64,000 nt of DNA from Caulobacter sp. FWC26 (GCF_002742645.2 NZ_CP033875.1:3264001-3328000), one strand, 5' to 3'. Positions 16,507-26,365 are shown, numbered from the stretch's first letter. Numbers and translations are program-made. The notes: generated from the sequence alone by a model not told the origin.

Positions 16507-18033
16507 CTACCCGTCCACGGCGTCCTTGTCACCTGCGCCGGACGACGCGGCCGGTTTGCGGCGGGCCATGATGTCGTCGAACTGCTTGCGCCAGGCCTTG
16601 ACCCTCTCAGGCGGAGCGTGCGGATCGTTGAGCAGGGGCTGCAAGAGGACGGCGGCCTCCTCGAACCGGTCGCGACGCACCAGGCCATCGACCGCGCCCA
16701 GCCGGAACGCGGCGACCTGAGGCGCGATGGCTTGCGCCTTCAGCAGAACATTGAGGATGTTGTCGCTGGGGTAGGACGGCTCGCCGCGCCGGGTCATGGC
16801 GTAGTCGTACAGCACCAGCGGGTTATCGGGATCGAGCTTGAAGGCTGCGGCGAGGTGGTCGCGCGCCTCCTCCAGCCAACGCGCCGCCTGGGCCGGCACG
16901 GCGCGAGCCTGCAGCATGCACGACCAGCCCAGTATCTGCAGCGCCTCTACATCGGCGGGGTCGGCGGCGATGCGTCCGCGCAGCAGGGTCTGAGCCTTGG
17001 CCCGATCGCCAAAGTCGTTCTCCGCGCGGGCCAAGGTCAGTTCGGCGAAGCGATCACCGGGGAAGCGCGCCGCCCGCTCGCGGATCAGCGCCAGAAGCGC
17101 GGGGCGGTCGGCCGTAGGGACGCCCATCTTCAGCCGCTGGTTTTCCAGGATCAACGCGTCCGTCGAGGGCGGCAGGGCGGTGAAGGTCAGGTTCAGCGCT
17201 GACGACGGTGGCCTGGGCATGCGCTTGCCCGGCAGGGCGACCATGTAGCGCTTGAGGGTCTTCTCCAGGTCGGCGAAGGGAATGCCGCTGGCCTCAGGAA
17301 ACAGGGCGACCGGATCGCCGCCCGCCGCCACGCTTCGCGCATAGGCCGCCAGGCGCTTCAGGCGCTCGGGATCGGACATCATGTAGTGGGTCAGGATCCA
17401 GGCCTGGGCATAGAAGGCCGAGATGTCTGCTCGCTCTCCGGTCAGCGCCCGCCGTCCCAGGATTGTCTCGAACGGCGACCAGATCTGGCCGCGCAGCCAG
17501 CCGATACGGGGATTGGTGACGCCCACCTCAACGACGTCGCTCTTGAACCGCGCCGTCATCATGTACTCGGCGTAGCCCTCGACCAGCCAGGAGGGATAGG
17601 CGGCGGGCGCGTGCTGCATCATGAAGTGGTGGGCGTACTCATGGAACATGACCCTCAGCGCCACGTCGCTGTCATTGCCGGCGGTCAGCACCGCGAAGAC
17701 CTCGCCCACGCCCGCCGAAAAGAACCCGCTGATATTCTGGTCGCCTGGCCGCACGCGCTTAAAGTCGGCGCGGGTCGGCGCCAGATAGATCGGCAAGCGC
17801 CGCACCGGCGGGGCGTCGCCCATGCCGTGCAGGGTGCGAAGAAGTCCGTCGAAATCCTCAAGGTCCCGCGCCATCTCGCGCAGGGTCTTCTCCCCCTCGT
17901 TGCCGAAGAGTGCGAAAGAGCGGCTCTCGGCCTTAAGCCAGCGGCTCTCGGCCAGCGCCGTTGAAGGCAGGCCTAGCGCGACGGGGGCGGCGACGGTCGC
18001 CAGCAATGCGCGACGCGAGATCAATCGGGACAT
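16507..18033 (-). CDS. Tat-exported peptidase-MA-like protein with TPR tail
   Basis: 508 aa; ATG at 18033 preceded by AGGAG. The signal SRLISRRALLATVAAP is twin-arginine. Residues about 30-230 resemble the DUF1570 / peptidase MA family: VMFHEYAHHFMMQHAP (HExxH) followed by WLVEGYAEYMM (third ligand Glu), a gluzincin pattern. The C-terminal half has TPR-like helices (LQILGWSCMLQAR, HLAAAFKLDPDNPLVLYDYA). Probably a periplasmic zinc peptidase or a protein-binding relative. A second copy, 31% or so similar by eye, is directly upstream at 18119-19651: a tandem pair. Confidence 0.8.
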   Translation of the reverse strand: MSRLISRRALLATVAAPVALGLPSTALAESRWLKAESRSFALFGNEGEKTLREMARDLEDFDGLLRTLHGMGDAPPVRRLPIYLAPTRADFKRVRPGDQNISGFFSAGVGEVFAVLTAGNDSDVALRVMFHEYAHHFMMQHAPAAYPSWLVEGYAEYMMTARFKSDVVEVGVTNPRIGWLRGQIWSPFETILGRRALTGERADISAFYAQAWILTHYMMSDPERLKRLAAYARSVAAGGDPVALFPEASGIPFADLEKTLKRYMVALPGKRMPRPPSSALNLTFTALPPSTDALILENQRLKMGVPTADRPALLALIRERAARFPGDRFAELTLARAENDFGDRAKAQTLLRGRIAADPADVEALQILGWSCMLQARAVPAQAARWLEEARDHLAAAFKLDPDNPLVLYDYAMTRRGEPSYPSDNILNVLLKAQAIAPQVAAFRLGAVDGLVRRDRFEEAAVLLQPLLNDPHAPPERVKAWRKQFDDIMARRKPAASSGAGDKDAVDG

Positions 18034-18118
18034 CACTTCTCCTGGGTCCCCAACGCCGAAACCACCGGCCTCGGCTCATGGGCTTCGCCTCCCCACCCCG
18101 TCAATGGACGGTGGATGC

Positions 18119-19651
18119 TCATGAGCTCGGGCCGGCTGTCTCGGGCCCTGCACTCTGGCCGCTCCCACCGGGCGCGCCGGCCGCCGCCTCATCGATCGCC
18201 TTGACCATCGCCTGCGCGGCGTCGACCGCTTCCCCCCCGTGGGGGCTGCGGGCCAGGGGCATCAGCACGGCCTTGGCGATGACCGGCTCCTTGGTCGCGA
18301 TCAGCGCCCGCGCCGCCTCCAGCCGATAGAGTCCCACCTCGGGCCCCATCTCCACGGCCTTGAGGCGGATATCCACGAGGCGGGACGTCAGGGGTTCGAG
18401 CGCCTTGCTGTTGGCGTAACCGCGCAAGACCACCGGATTGTCCGGATCGAGCTTGAAGGCGCGGGCGAACAGCTTCGCCGCCTCGGCGAAGGCGGCGGCG
18501 CGGATCGCCTCGTCGGCGGCTCCCGCGGCCAGACGGCTTTCTCCCAAGGCGATCAGGGCCTCCAGATCCTGGGGGTCGGCCGCCAAAAGCGCGTTGAGCA
18601 TGCCCTCCCCAAGGGCGCGGTCGCCGTAGCGGGTTTCGGCTCGGGCCAGCACCACCTTGGCGAAACGGTCATCTCCCGCCTTGGCGGCCGCCTTACGCAC
18701 GGCGGCCAGAAAGGCCGGCTGATCGGCGTCGGCCACGCCGATCTTCATGCGCTGCGATTCCAGCAACAGACCATCGGCGCTGGCCGGCAGCCGGGTGATG
18801 GTCATCGTCGCTTCGCCACTGTCGGTTCGGAGAAGAGCCCCGCCGGGGATCGGCTTGCTCATATAGTCCTGCAACTTGAGACGCAGAGCCTTCGGGTCGT
18901 CGCCGTAGACGCGCTTCCAGGCCCCGACGGCGTCACGGCTGTCGCGCGCGTCGTCGAGATAGGCCTTCAAGCGCTTGTACCGCTCGGGATTAGAGATCAC
19001 GTAGTGGGTCAGCAGCCAGGCTTGGGCGTAGTAGGCCGCGCCCTCGTCGCGCCTCACCGCCCCCGGTCGCTTGGTCAGCACATCCTCGATCGGGATCCAG
19101 CTCCCCGGCTGGGTCAGGGTGCGGGCGCGGCCTCGGTTGACCCCGCCGAAGACCAGCTGCTTCGCGCCCAGATCGGCGGTCATGTAGTATTCGGCGTAGC
19201 CCTCGACGAGCCAGGCCGGATAGGCGCTTGGATAGTAGCGCAGCATGAAGTGATGCACGTACTCGTGCAGCACCGCATCGTCGCCCTTGTTCTCGTCGTT
19301 GTCGCCCGTGACGCCGTCGCGAACCGCCACGACGAACGTTTCCCCCGGAGATGGAAAATAGACCCCCGCCGCGCGCTCCAGCTTCGGCTGAATGCGTTGC
19401 AGTTCGGAGAGGCTGCTGACGAGATAGACAGGCAGCTTTCGCGGCGTGGCCTCGTCCTTGGGCCGGCCGTGGCGTCGGCGCAGGAGTCCGTCAAAATCCT
19501 CGAGCTGCGTCGCGTAGAGACGAACCGCGCGCTCGCTCCGGCCATAGACGACGAAGTGCGCGCTCTCGGCTCTCAGCCACTCGGCGTGCGCCGCGCCGCC
19601 CACCAAGAGAGCCGCCAGCGCCACCGCCGCGCCCCAGACTTTCGTTCGCAT
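18119..19651 (-). CDS. Sec-exported peptidase-MA-like protein with TPR tail
   Basis: 510 aa from the ATG at 19651 (MRTKVWGAAVALAALLVGGA), a Sec signal cut after AAHA; an upstream start would add 62 non-conserved residues. It keeps the same architecture as its neighbour: EWLRAESAHFVVYG opening, LEDFDGLLRRRHG, LHEYVHHFMLRYYPSAYPAW (HExxH), EGYAEYYMTADL, and a TPR-like tail with FARAFKLDPDNPVVLRGYA. The two genes are 85 bp apart on one strand, so they are probably one operon from a tandem duplication, but they use different export systems. Confidence 0.8.
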   Translation of the reverse strand: MRTKVWGAAVALAALLVGGAAHAEWLRAESAHFVVYGRSERAVRLYATQLEDFDGLLRRRHGRPKDEATPRKLPVYLVSSLSELQRIQPKLERAAGVYFPSPGETFVVAVRDGVTGDNDENKGDDAVLHEYVHHFMLRYYPSAYPAWLVEGYAEYYMTADLGAKQLVFGGVNRGRARTLTQPGSWIPIEDVLTKRPGAVRRDEGAAYYAQAWLLTHYVISNPERYKRLKAYLDDARDSRDAVGAWKRVYGDDPKALRLKLQDYMSKPIPGGALLRTDSGEATMTITRLPASADGLLLESQRMKIGVADADQPAFLAAVRKAAAKAGDDRFAKVVLARAETRYGDRALGEGMLNALLAADPQDLEALIALGESRLAAGAADEAIRAAAFAEAAKLFARAFKLDPDNPVVLRGYANSKALEPLTSRLVDIRLKAVEMGPEVGLYRLEAARALIATKEPVIAKAVLMPLARSPHGGEAVDAAQAMVKAIDEAAAGAPGGSGQSAGPETAGPSS

Positions 19652-19796
19652 GACGCCCCCACAGAAGCACGATCGGGCGTACGGCCCGGGCGCGCAATCT
19701 TGAATTGAGCTTAGGCGAGAACGGGGAGCGGCTTCAACTCTTTCTTGTTCCGGCGAGAGGCCGCGACGAGGCCCGGTTCGTCGCGGCCCGCCGTCT

Positions 19797-22187
19797 TTAG
19801 AACTTCGCCGCCAGGCGGGCGTACCAGAGGCCGCCATCGGTGTCGTAAGGCGCGTTGCGCGAATAGATCAGACCGCGCGAGGCCTGGAACGTCGCCTCGT
19901 CCGGATAGGTGTCAAACAGGTTCTCGGCGCCGACCGTCAGCTTGATGGCGGGCGTGACCTGGGCGCTCACCGACAGGTCGATAAGGGTCTTGCCCGCGAA
20001 GGTCTGGATCAGGTCGGCCGCGCCGTTGGCCTGGGCGTCCGTCCACTCGCCCGACCAGCGGGCGCGGATCAGGCCGCTGAACATGCCGCGCGCATAGTCG
20101 AACGATACGTTGGCGGCGTTCTGCGGCAAGCCGTCTTCCAGGTTGACCTTGGCCAGACGCGACACCTCGGTCAGCTTCGACCGCGTGACCTTGGTGTCGT
20201 TCCAGTTCCAGGCGGCGGTCAGGCCGGCCCGGCCGCCCCACAGAGCCCCACGCCAGGCGCCGACGACATCCACGCCCTGGGTGCGGGTGTCGAACGAATT
20301 GGTGAAGTAGCTGACGGTCGTCAGGCTGTCAGCGCCGGGAACGCCGGCCGCCACCAGTTGAGCGCGCAAGGCCGGCGTCACCGTGAAGTTCGGCGAGACT
20401 GCAAAGCGGTTGTCGACCTCGATGCGGTAGTAGTCGACCGAGGCGGTGAAGCCGCCCTGGCGGAACACCGCGCCTAACGAGAGGTTCTGCGACTCTTCCG
20501 GCTCCAGCGGCTTGCCGCCAAGCGCCACCGCGATCGGGTTGACCGGGGACAGGCGACCCGAGGTGAAAAGCTGCAGGGTCGTGGTGTTCAACCCCTGCGA
20601 GGTGCGGGTGTTGTTGATCTGGCCGGCGGTCGGAGCCCGGAAACCCGTCGAGACCGCGCCGCGAAGGGCGAAGTTCGGCGTGAACTCATAGCGGGCGGCG
20701 ATCTTGCCGTCGGTGGTCTGACCGAACTCCGAAAAATCCTCGTGACGGACGGCGATGTCGACGCCGAACTTGTCGGTGAACGGCAGATCGAGATCCACAT
20801 AGCCCGCATAGCTTGTCTGATCCCAGGAGCCCGCCTGGCTGGGGGCGTAGCCGGGGAAGCCGTTCGAGCCGCTGGGCAGGCCAGCCGCCGCGCCTGGACC
20901 CACGTCCCAAGAGAAGCGGTCCCCGGCCTTGATTTCGTAGGTTTCCTTGCGCGCTTCCAGGCCGACGGCCAGGTTGGCCGGCTTTGCCAGGAACGACCAG
21001 ACCAGCGGACGCGAGGCGTCCAGGTTCAGGGTGCTTTCCTTCTGGATCAGGGCGCCGGCGTTGAAACGCGTCGGCGACTGCGGCCCGAACGAGGCGTTGA
21101 TGCTGTTGCTCAGCACGTAGTCGACCCGATCCTCACCCCAGCCGGCCGAGAGGTCCCACGACCAACCCATGGCGTCGCCGCGCAGGCCGCCGTTCACCGA
21201 GCTGTTGGTCTCGTCCTGGCCGAACTTCGGGGAGAACCCGGCCGGATAGATCTGGCTCAGCGACCAGCCCGGGAACACCGTCGAGGTGCGATACGAGCTG
21301 TCGGTGGACGGGTTACGCCAGTTGAAGTCGGTGACCCCCGTCATGTCGCTGTAGGTCACGAAGCCGTAGGCCTCGACCGCGTCATTGATCGGCAGGACCA
21401 GGTTCAACGAACCGCGCCACACTTCCCGATCCGGCTGGCCCCAGCGCTGGACGGGGTTGGGCACCTTGATGTTCGGGTTGGCGGCCTGAAAGGCGATCGC
21501 GTCCGGGCGCTGGCGGGTGCGCGACGTGGCCTCGGCCTTGGTGTAGTCGAGCGCGGCGACCAGGCTGCCGCCCTGACCGAGGGCGAAGCCATAGCGCGCG
21601 CCGAGCTCGGTCTTGTCGCCGTCGCCCGCATAGTAGCGGCCATACTGGCCGTAGCCCTCGAAGCCGGTCTTGCTGGACAGGATGATGTTGATCACCCCGG
21701 CGATGGCGTCCGAGCCGTACTGGGCCGAGGCGCCGTCACGCAGCACTTCGATGCGCTCCAGACCGCTGGTCCCGATCGACGCCAGGTCGACGCCCTGTTG
21801 GCCACGCCCCCCCAGAACCGCCGAGCGGTGGCGGCGCTTGCCATTGACCAGCACCAGGGTCTGGTCGGGCGAGAGACCGCGCAGGGTCGCCGGGCGCACG
21901 AAGGCCTGGCCGTCGGCGGCCGGCAAACGCTGAACGTTGAACGACGGCGTCGTGGCCGCCAGTTTGTTCATGATCTCGTCCGAGACGATGCTCTTCAGCG
22001 TCTCCTGGCTGACCACGTCGATCGGCGCGGCCGACTCGAAGGCGGTGCGATCAAGACGGCGCGTTCCGGTCACCACCACCGTCTCGACTTCCGTGGCGGT
22101 CGATTGGGCGGGCGCCTGCTGGGCTTGGGCTTGGCTGGCGAGCGCCAGGGCGAGCACGCCCCAGGCGCTGGTGGACAGGAGCTTCAT
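19797..22187 (-). CDS. TonB-dependent outer-membrane receptor
   Basis: 796 aa. Signal peptide about 1-22 (MKLLSTSAWGVLALALASQA, QAQ). The periplasmic segment ETVVVTGTRRLDRTAFESAA is the TonB box / plug entry, followed by the plug (LRGLSPDQTLVLVNGKRRHR, SIGTSGLERIEVLRDGASAQ, YGSDAIAGVINIIL). A 22-strand barrel ends with the C-terminal Phe (WYARLAAKF) used by the Bam machine. The ligand is unknown: the GLSPDQTLVLVNGKRRH type is found in Caulobacter and Xanthomonas receptors for large nutrients. No transporter or regulator neighbour points to the substrate. Confidence 0.92.
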   Translation of the reverse strand: MKLLSTSAWGVLALALASQAQAQQAPAQSTATEVETVVVTGTRRLDRTAFESAAPIDVVSQETLKSIVSDEIMNKLAATTPSFNVQRLPAADGQAFVRPATLRGLSPDQTLVLVNGKRRHRSAVLGGRGQQGVDLASIGTSGLERIEVLRDGASAQYGSDAIAGVINIILSSKTGFEGYGQYGRYYAGDGDKTELGARYGFALGQGGSLVAALDYTKAEATSRTRQRPDAIAFQAANPNIKVPNPVQRWGQPDREVWRGSLNLVLPINDAVEAYGFVTYSDMTGVTDFNWRNPSTDSSYRTSTVFPGWSLSQIYPAGFSPKFGQDETNSSVNGGLRGDAMGWSWDLSAGWGEDRVDYVLSNSINASFGPQSPTRFNAGALIQKESTLNLDASRPLVWSFLAKPANLAVGLEARKETYEIKAGDRFSWDVGPGAAAGLPSGSNGFPGYAPSQAGSWDQTSYAGYVDLDLPFTDKFGVDIAVRHEDFSEFGQTTDGKIAARYEFTPNFALRGAVSTGFRAPTAGQINNTRTSQGLNTTTLQLFTSGRLSPVNPIAVALGGKPLEPEESQNLSLGAVFRQGGFTASVDYYRIEVDNRFAVSPNFTVTPALRAQLVAAGVPGADSLTTVSYFTNSFDTRTQGVDVVGAWRGALWGGRAGLTAAWNWNDTKVTRSKLTEVSRLAKVNLEDGLPQNAANVSFDYARGMFSGLIRARWSGEWTDAQANGAADLIQTFAGKTLIDLSVSAQVTPAIKLTVGAENLFDTYPDEATFQASRGLIYSRNAPYDTDGGLWYARLAAKF

Positions 22188-22476
22188 GGCGAACCCTCGG
22201 TATGTCTGGTCCGCCGGGGTTAGCGATCGCCCTTGTCAGATGGGCGACACGCTCATGTTGGTTCCGTGAAGGGTTTGCGTCATTCACCCTCCGGTCGAAC
22301 TGAGGCGAAATGCTCGCGATCAGCCGCCTTAGAGTTCGCGGGACGGGCGCAACGCTCCGTCGGCAAACCGCCACTTCGCGTCAAAATGCCCCTATTCGAA
22401 GAGGGGGTTTGGAGTCATGCTCCAGCTGTCGCACCGGCAGGCGTCAGATCGCCGGGCGTATGGAGGAAATCGAAAG
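22188..22476. other. intergenic stretch, nothing recognised
   Basis: Between the divergent receptor and a small membrane ORF. It will hold both promoters. I see no RNA gene, repeat or clear binding site. Short reading frames across it have no ribosome-binding site. Confidence 0.4.
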
Positions 22477-22608
22477 ATGGCCCTGCTCGACCATCATCGC
22501 GGCCCGGCGCGTCAACACCCTGCGGGAAGCGCGCTATGTTTCGGTCTCACCATCGCGGGCCTGACCGCCCTGGCGGTGGCGCTGAGCTGGGCGATGAATT
22601 TCGTCTAG
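22477..22608 (+). CDS. small single-pass membrane protein, 43 aa
   Basis: Starts MALLDHHRGPARQHPAGSAL and ends in one hydrophobic helix (FGLTIAGLTALAVALSWAMN). A good ribosome-binding site, GGAGG at 22462-22466, lies ten bases before the ATG. The tail ends at the membrane, so topology would be N-in with almost no periplasmic part. I do not recognise it. It converges on the gene at 22619. Confidence 0.5.
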   Translation: MALLDHHRGPARQHPAGSALCFGLTIAGLTALAVALSWAMNFV

Positions 22609-22618
22609 GGCGACGCCC

Positions 22619-22999
22619 CTAGGCCGCCAGCCGGCGCCAGACTTGGCGATCGGCCTCGATGTTGGTCAGAGCGCCGCTGTTCTGGCGCTCCAACAATGTG
22701 GCCATGATCTCGATTCCGAGTTGGGCGTACCGCACCTGCACGTCAGCGACCCGACAGCCACGCCCCGGCGCGATGAACAGCGCGGCGTTGACGTCCGGAG
22801 CCTTCGACACGATCAGGGCCGCGAGGCGCTCGGCGCGCTCCCGGTCCTTGAGGTGCAGCAACGGCTCCTCGGAGAACAGTTCCTTGCCCAGTTCCCCCAC
22901 ATAGCTCAGCGAGAGCTTGGCGAAACGGTCGCGCGTGACCGGCGGGGTCAGTTCCGCCGGGTCGAAGCTCAGGACCACATCGTTCAGGAGGAAAAGCAT
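22619..22999 (-). CDS. conserved hypothetical protein, 126 aa
   Basis: From the ATG at 22999 (MLFLLNDVVLSFDPAELTPP); TTTCCTCCTG on the plus strand gives an AGGAGG site in front. Soluble, alpha/beta. The run DRERAERLAALIVSKAPDVN, AALFIAPGRGCRVADVQVRY and LERQNSGALTNIEADRQVWR suggests a compact globular domain. I do not recognise a family. Neighbouring DUF1491 gene is on the same strand 128 bp upstream. Confidence 0.6.
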   Translation of the reverse strand: MLFLLNDVVLSFDPAELTPPVTRDRFAKLSLSYVGELGKELFSEEPLLHLKDRERAERLAALIVSKAPDVNAALFIAPGRGCRVADVQVRYAQLGIEIMATLLERQNSGALTNIEADRQVWRRLAA

Positions 23000-23126
23000 G
23001 GCGGGGACTACGGGCGACCGTGGGAGGAACAGGAACCCCGCCATCATGCCCGACCACGATTTCGCTCCGGTTTAGGAGCAAGGTTAACGTGGTGACGTCC
23101 TCGACGGCTTCACCCCGTTTCGTGCG

Positions 23127-23456
23127 TCAGGCTTCGACCGGCTCGGTCAGAAAATGGCGCCCCTCGCGATCCTCGATCTCGACCACCCAGACATCCGGAT
23201 CGATCCGCGCCGCGCGTTCGGCGTAGGCGTCGAGATCAGGCTCGAAGGTCGAGCGGACCGGCTGCATCCAGAAGCGTTCGCCATCCCCGCGCGTGGCCTC
23301 GCTGAACAGGCGCGCGGTCCCTTCCCGGCGATCCAACACCTTGACCAGCACCGCCCCGGCCCGCGCGTCGCCCTTGCGACCGACCGTGGCGAAGGCCCCG
23401 CCCAATTCGGCGCGGCGGATCAAGGCGGCGACCCAGATATCCGTCGAAAGAAGCAT
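23127..23456 (-). CDS. DUF1491 family protein
   Basis: 109 aa. It fits DUF1491, a short alphaproteobacterial family: LSTDIWVAALIRRAELGGAF, KGDARAGAVLVKV, and the C-terminal DPDVWVVEIEDREGRHFL. Cytoplasmic; function unknown. The ATG at 23456 gives the usual family length. Confidence 0.82.
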   Translation of the reverse strand: MLLSTDIWVAALIRRAELGGAFATVGRKGDARAGAVLVKVLDRREGTARLFSEATRGDGERFWMQPVRSTFEPDLDAYAERAARIDPDVWVVEIEDREGRHFLTEPVEA

Positions 23457-23524
23457 CGCTAACCGAACCGCAACCCGGGCGCGTCTAGAACCCGTCCTTC
23501 AAGTTTCGTCACTCCCATAGGCCA

Positions 23525-24415
23525 ATGACGTTCGCAGAGCACCAGAAAGGTCGCGTTCGACGCGCGATCGCCTTGGCGATCGGTGTGGCGGCGTCCGCCT
23601 GCCCCGGCGCGCTGCTCGCCGCTAACGCCGGCGATCAACTGTACGAGCGGACCTTGATGACGGCGGCCGATGCGCGCTGCCGCCTGTTCTCCCCGACCAT
23701 CTCGGCCGCGCTCGACGCCTCCCGCGCCCAGGCCCGAGGCGCCACCCTGCGTTCCGGGGCCACCGAACTACAGGTCACGGCGCTCGAGAAGCGCGCCCGC
23801 GCCAAGGCGGCCGGCGCCGCGTGCGACTCCAAGGATCTGACCCTGGCCGCCTCGCGCGTGAAGAAGGCCTTCGAAGGCTATTCGCAGATGCTAAGCATGA
23901 CCTATCCAGGCGATGTCTCGTCCTGGAAGGCGGAGCGGTCGGTTTCGGCGACGATCCCGGTGTGGCGGCTTTCACAGCCCTCCAGCTTCGGCGCCAATCG
24001 CGTGTTGTTCGGCCTGGCGGGTCGCACCAAGGCGGTGATCGCCGTGGCCACCTTCGAGAATGGTCAACGCCCCTATGTGGCGCGGGTCATTCTGCGCGAC
24101 ACTAGCCGCACGCTCGGCCCCTATATCGACCCGCGCTCGGGCAAGAACCTGGCGGGCAAGGTCGCCCCTCGCAACGCCAGCCTCGTCTTTACCGCCGAGT
24201 CCCGCGATGAGGCGCCGCTGACCCTGCTGCCAACCGGCGCCAAGACGGGGTTGGCCTTCCGCTTCCCGCCGGCGGTGGCTCAAGCCATGTCGCAGTTGGA
24301 CCCGCGAGAGGCGGTCGTCATCGAATTCGCCTTCGCCGGACGCGGCGAAGAGGACACGCGAAAGGCCTATATCGAGGTGGGCGACTTCGCGGCGGGGATG
24401 GCCTTCCTGCGCTGA
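23525..24415 (+). CDS. exported hypothetical protein, 296 aa
   Basis: Residues about 12-33 form a signal peptide (AIALAIGVAASACPGALLAA). The mature part has two Cys (ARCRLF; AACDSKDL) that may pair, and an N-terminal helical region: TLMTAADARCRLFSPTISAA. It ends with a beta-rich domain (PYVARVILRDTSRTLGPYID, AVVIEFAFAGRGEEDTRKAY). I do not recognise a family. Divergent from DUF1491 and convergent with divJ. Confidence 0.7.
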   Translation: MTFAEHQKGRVRRAIALAIGVAASACPGALLAANAGDQLYERTLMTAADARCRLFSPTISAALDASRAQARGATLRSGATELQVTALEKRARAKAAGAACDSKDLTLAASRVKKAFEGYSQMLSMTYPGDVSSWKAERSVSATIPVWRLSQPSSFGANRVLFGLAGRTKAVIAVATFENGQRPYVARVILRDTSRTLGPYIDPRSGKNLAGKVAPRNASLVFTAESRDEAPLTLLPTGAKTGLAFRFPPAVAQAMSQLDPREAVVIEFAFAGRGEEDTRKAYIEVGDFAAGMAFLR

Positions 24416-24430
24416 CGCCGCGCGACCGGC

Positions 24431-26170
24431 TTAGCGCGGCGCGAAGGCGATGATGTTGTCGCCCAGGCTGGTGGGCGGCGGCGTCTCGAGGGGCGGGACG
24501 GGCTCCGGCGTGGGCTCCTGCGAGGGCGTCGCCGCCGAGACCATCGGGGCCAGAAGCACCGGCAGGCGCACCGACACGGTCGTTCCCACCCCAAGCCGGC
24601 TTTCGATCATCATTTCGCCGCCGTGCAGCTGGGCGAAGGCGCGCACCAGCGACAGACCCAGACCTGTGCCGCGCGCGCGCTGCTCCACGCCGCCAGCCTG
24701 TTCATAGGGCCGGCCCAGGCGCTCCAGGTCTTCAGGACTGATGCCGACGCCAGTGTCGGCCACCACGATCTCGAGCACGCCGTCATAGCCGTGGGCGGTC
24801 ACGGTGACCTGCCCGCCGCGCGGCGTGAACTTCAGGGCGTTCGACACCAGGTTCAGGACAATCTGCTTCAGGGCGCGCCGGTCGGCGTCGACCTCCAGCT
24901 CGCCAGGCGGCAGCACGCCGCGCAGCTGCACGCCCGCCGTGTCGGACTGCACCCGAAGCAGACGCATCGCCGCCTGCACCGCCTCGCGGGCGTCGAACAC
25001 CCCGCGCTGCAGCTCGAACCGCTCGGCCTCGATCTTGGACATGTCGAGCACGTCGTTGATCAGGTCCAGCAGATGGCCGCCGCTTTCGTGGATCAGCTCG
25101 GCGTACTCGGCATATCGGTCGCTCAGCGGGCCGAACATGCGCGCGCGCATGATATCGGAGAACCCCATGATGGCGTTCAAGGGCGTGCGCAGCTCGTGGC
25201 TCATATTGGCCAGGAAACGCGCCCGACCGGCGGCCAGGGCTTCGGCGTCGACCCGGGCCCGATCCAGGGCGCTTTCGCGATCCCTTTCGATCGTGATGTC
25301 CCGCAGCACGCCCACAAGCTGGTTCGGCGCAACCCGATGCAGGTCCAGAGCCACCAGCCGCTCGACGCCCAGCGCGGGGTTGAAGGCCAGGCTGGCCGCC
25401 CCCTCGCGGTGCGCCTGCGAGATGGCGGCGGTCAGGCGCTGGCGGTCGCCTGGGGCCGCAGCGCCCGACAGGCCGCGCGTCATCAGGTCCGCCTTGGTGA
25501 CGCCGGGCGGCGGCGCGCCGCGCGCAGCGATCACCTCGCCGGCGCCCCGAACGGCCAGAGCCAGATAGGGCAGACCGTCCAGCAGGGTCTCGAGTTCGAT
25601 GATCTCGCCGGCGTGGCGATCGTCGCGCGCGCCCTGTCGGCGGCGGCCGATGAGCAGTCCGGCGGCCAGACCAAGACCCGTCGTCACCAGCGACAGGAAC
25701 CCCAGCACGAAGGCCAGGGGGCCGGTCGGCGCCGCAGGGGCCAAGCCGGACAGTTGGGTCAAGGCCGCGACGCAGGCGCCGATCAGGGCCAGGGCCGCGC
25801 CTTCAGCCAGGCGCTTGGGCTGGTCCAGGGTGGACGCGGCCGCCACCGGCGCGAGGCACCAGGCGGCCATGGCGCCGGCCACGCCGCCGGTCAGCACGGC
25901 GGCGAGCGAACCGCCCACCGCCCACAGGACCAAGAGCAGAGATTGGGTCCGCTCGTCCTGGCGAGTGAACACCAGCGACGTCAGGGCTGGCGCGGCGCCC
26001 GCTCCGAGCGCGGCCCAAGTGGACCATGCGCCGGAATCGGCGGTGAACAAGGCTGCGGCCGCCGCCAGGCAGACAGCCGCCAGCCACCCGAGCCGCCAGG
26101 CGCGCGCGGGATCGAAGGCGGCGGCCGCGCCGGGGCGGCTCTTCAGGTCTGCAAGCGTCTCGAAGTCCAA
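24431..26170 (-). CDS. divJ: DivJ, cell-fate histidine kinase
   Basis: 579 aa. Hydrophobic N-terminal half with about six membrane helices (residues 28-175), a PAS-like linker (about 190-295), then HisKA with FLANMSHELRTPLNAIMGFS; the phospho-acceptor is His325 (His338 in the longer C. crescentus protein). The DHp then reads MFGPLSDRYAEYAELIHESG, typical of the DivJ/PleC group that uses DivK and PleD. HATPase: LNLVSNALKFTPRGG, VVADTGVGISPEDLERL, RGTGLGLSLVRAF. DivJ sits at the stalked pole and phosphorylates DivK and PleD. Start codon TTG at 26170 is the first in frame after a stop; no clear ribosome-binding site. In C. crescentus, divJ likewise lies close to cckA. Confidence 0.9.
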   Translation of the reverse strand: MDFETLADLKSRPGAAAAFDPARAWRLGWLAAVCLAAAAALFTADSGAWSTWAALGAGAAPALTSLVFTRQDERTQSLLLVLWAVGGSLAAVLTGGVAGAMAAWCLAPVAAASTLDQPKRLAEGAALALIGACVAALTQLSGLAPAAPTGPLAFVLGFLSLVTTGLGLAAGLLIGRRRQGARDDRHAGEIIELETLLDGLPYLALAVRGAGEVIAARGAPPPGVTKADLMTRGLSGAAAPGDRQRLTAAISQAHREGAASLAFNPALGVERLVALDLHRVAPNQLVGVLRDITIERDRESALDRARVDAEALAAGRARFLANMSHELRTPLNAIMGFSDIMRARMFGPLSDRYAEYAELIHESGGHLLDLINDVLDMSKIEAERFELQRGVFDAREAVQAAMRLLRVQSDTAGVQLRGVLPPGELEVDADRRALKQIVLNLVSNALKFTPRGGQVTVTAHGYDGVLEIVVADTGVGISPEDLERLGRPYEQAGGVEQRARGTGLGLSLVRAFAQLHGGEMMIESRLGVGTTVSVRLPVLLAPMVSAATPSQEPTPEPVPPLETPPPTSLGDNIIAFAPR

Positions 26171-26365
26171 GGCCGGTCGACTTTTTACGCGGCGGGAGGA
26201 TCACCGTCGCCAAACCTTAACGCGGCGCGCCCCCCACCTCCAACCCCACACAATCTTCGGGCGATTATTCGTGGTGGAAGCACTGTGGACGGAAACGGAA
26301 TCGTAAGCGCCTGCCGCCATGATCGCCCCTCGAATTCATCACGGACAGAAGGTCCGGGAGATCCC

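Noticed and set aside
14892..16688. Longer start for prfC (598 codons)
   Set aside because: The first 64 codons are antisense-free but overlap the neighbouring same-strand gene in another frame, and RF3 family starts at M-x-x-R-R-R-T-F-A-I-I-S-H.
22188..22476. Riboswitch in front of the TonB-dependent receptor
   Set aside because: No cobalamin or TPP-box element was recognised in the 5' leader.
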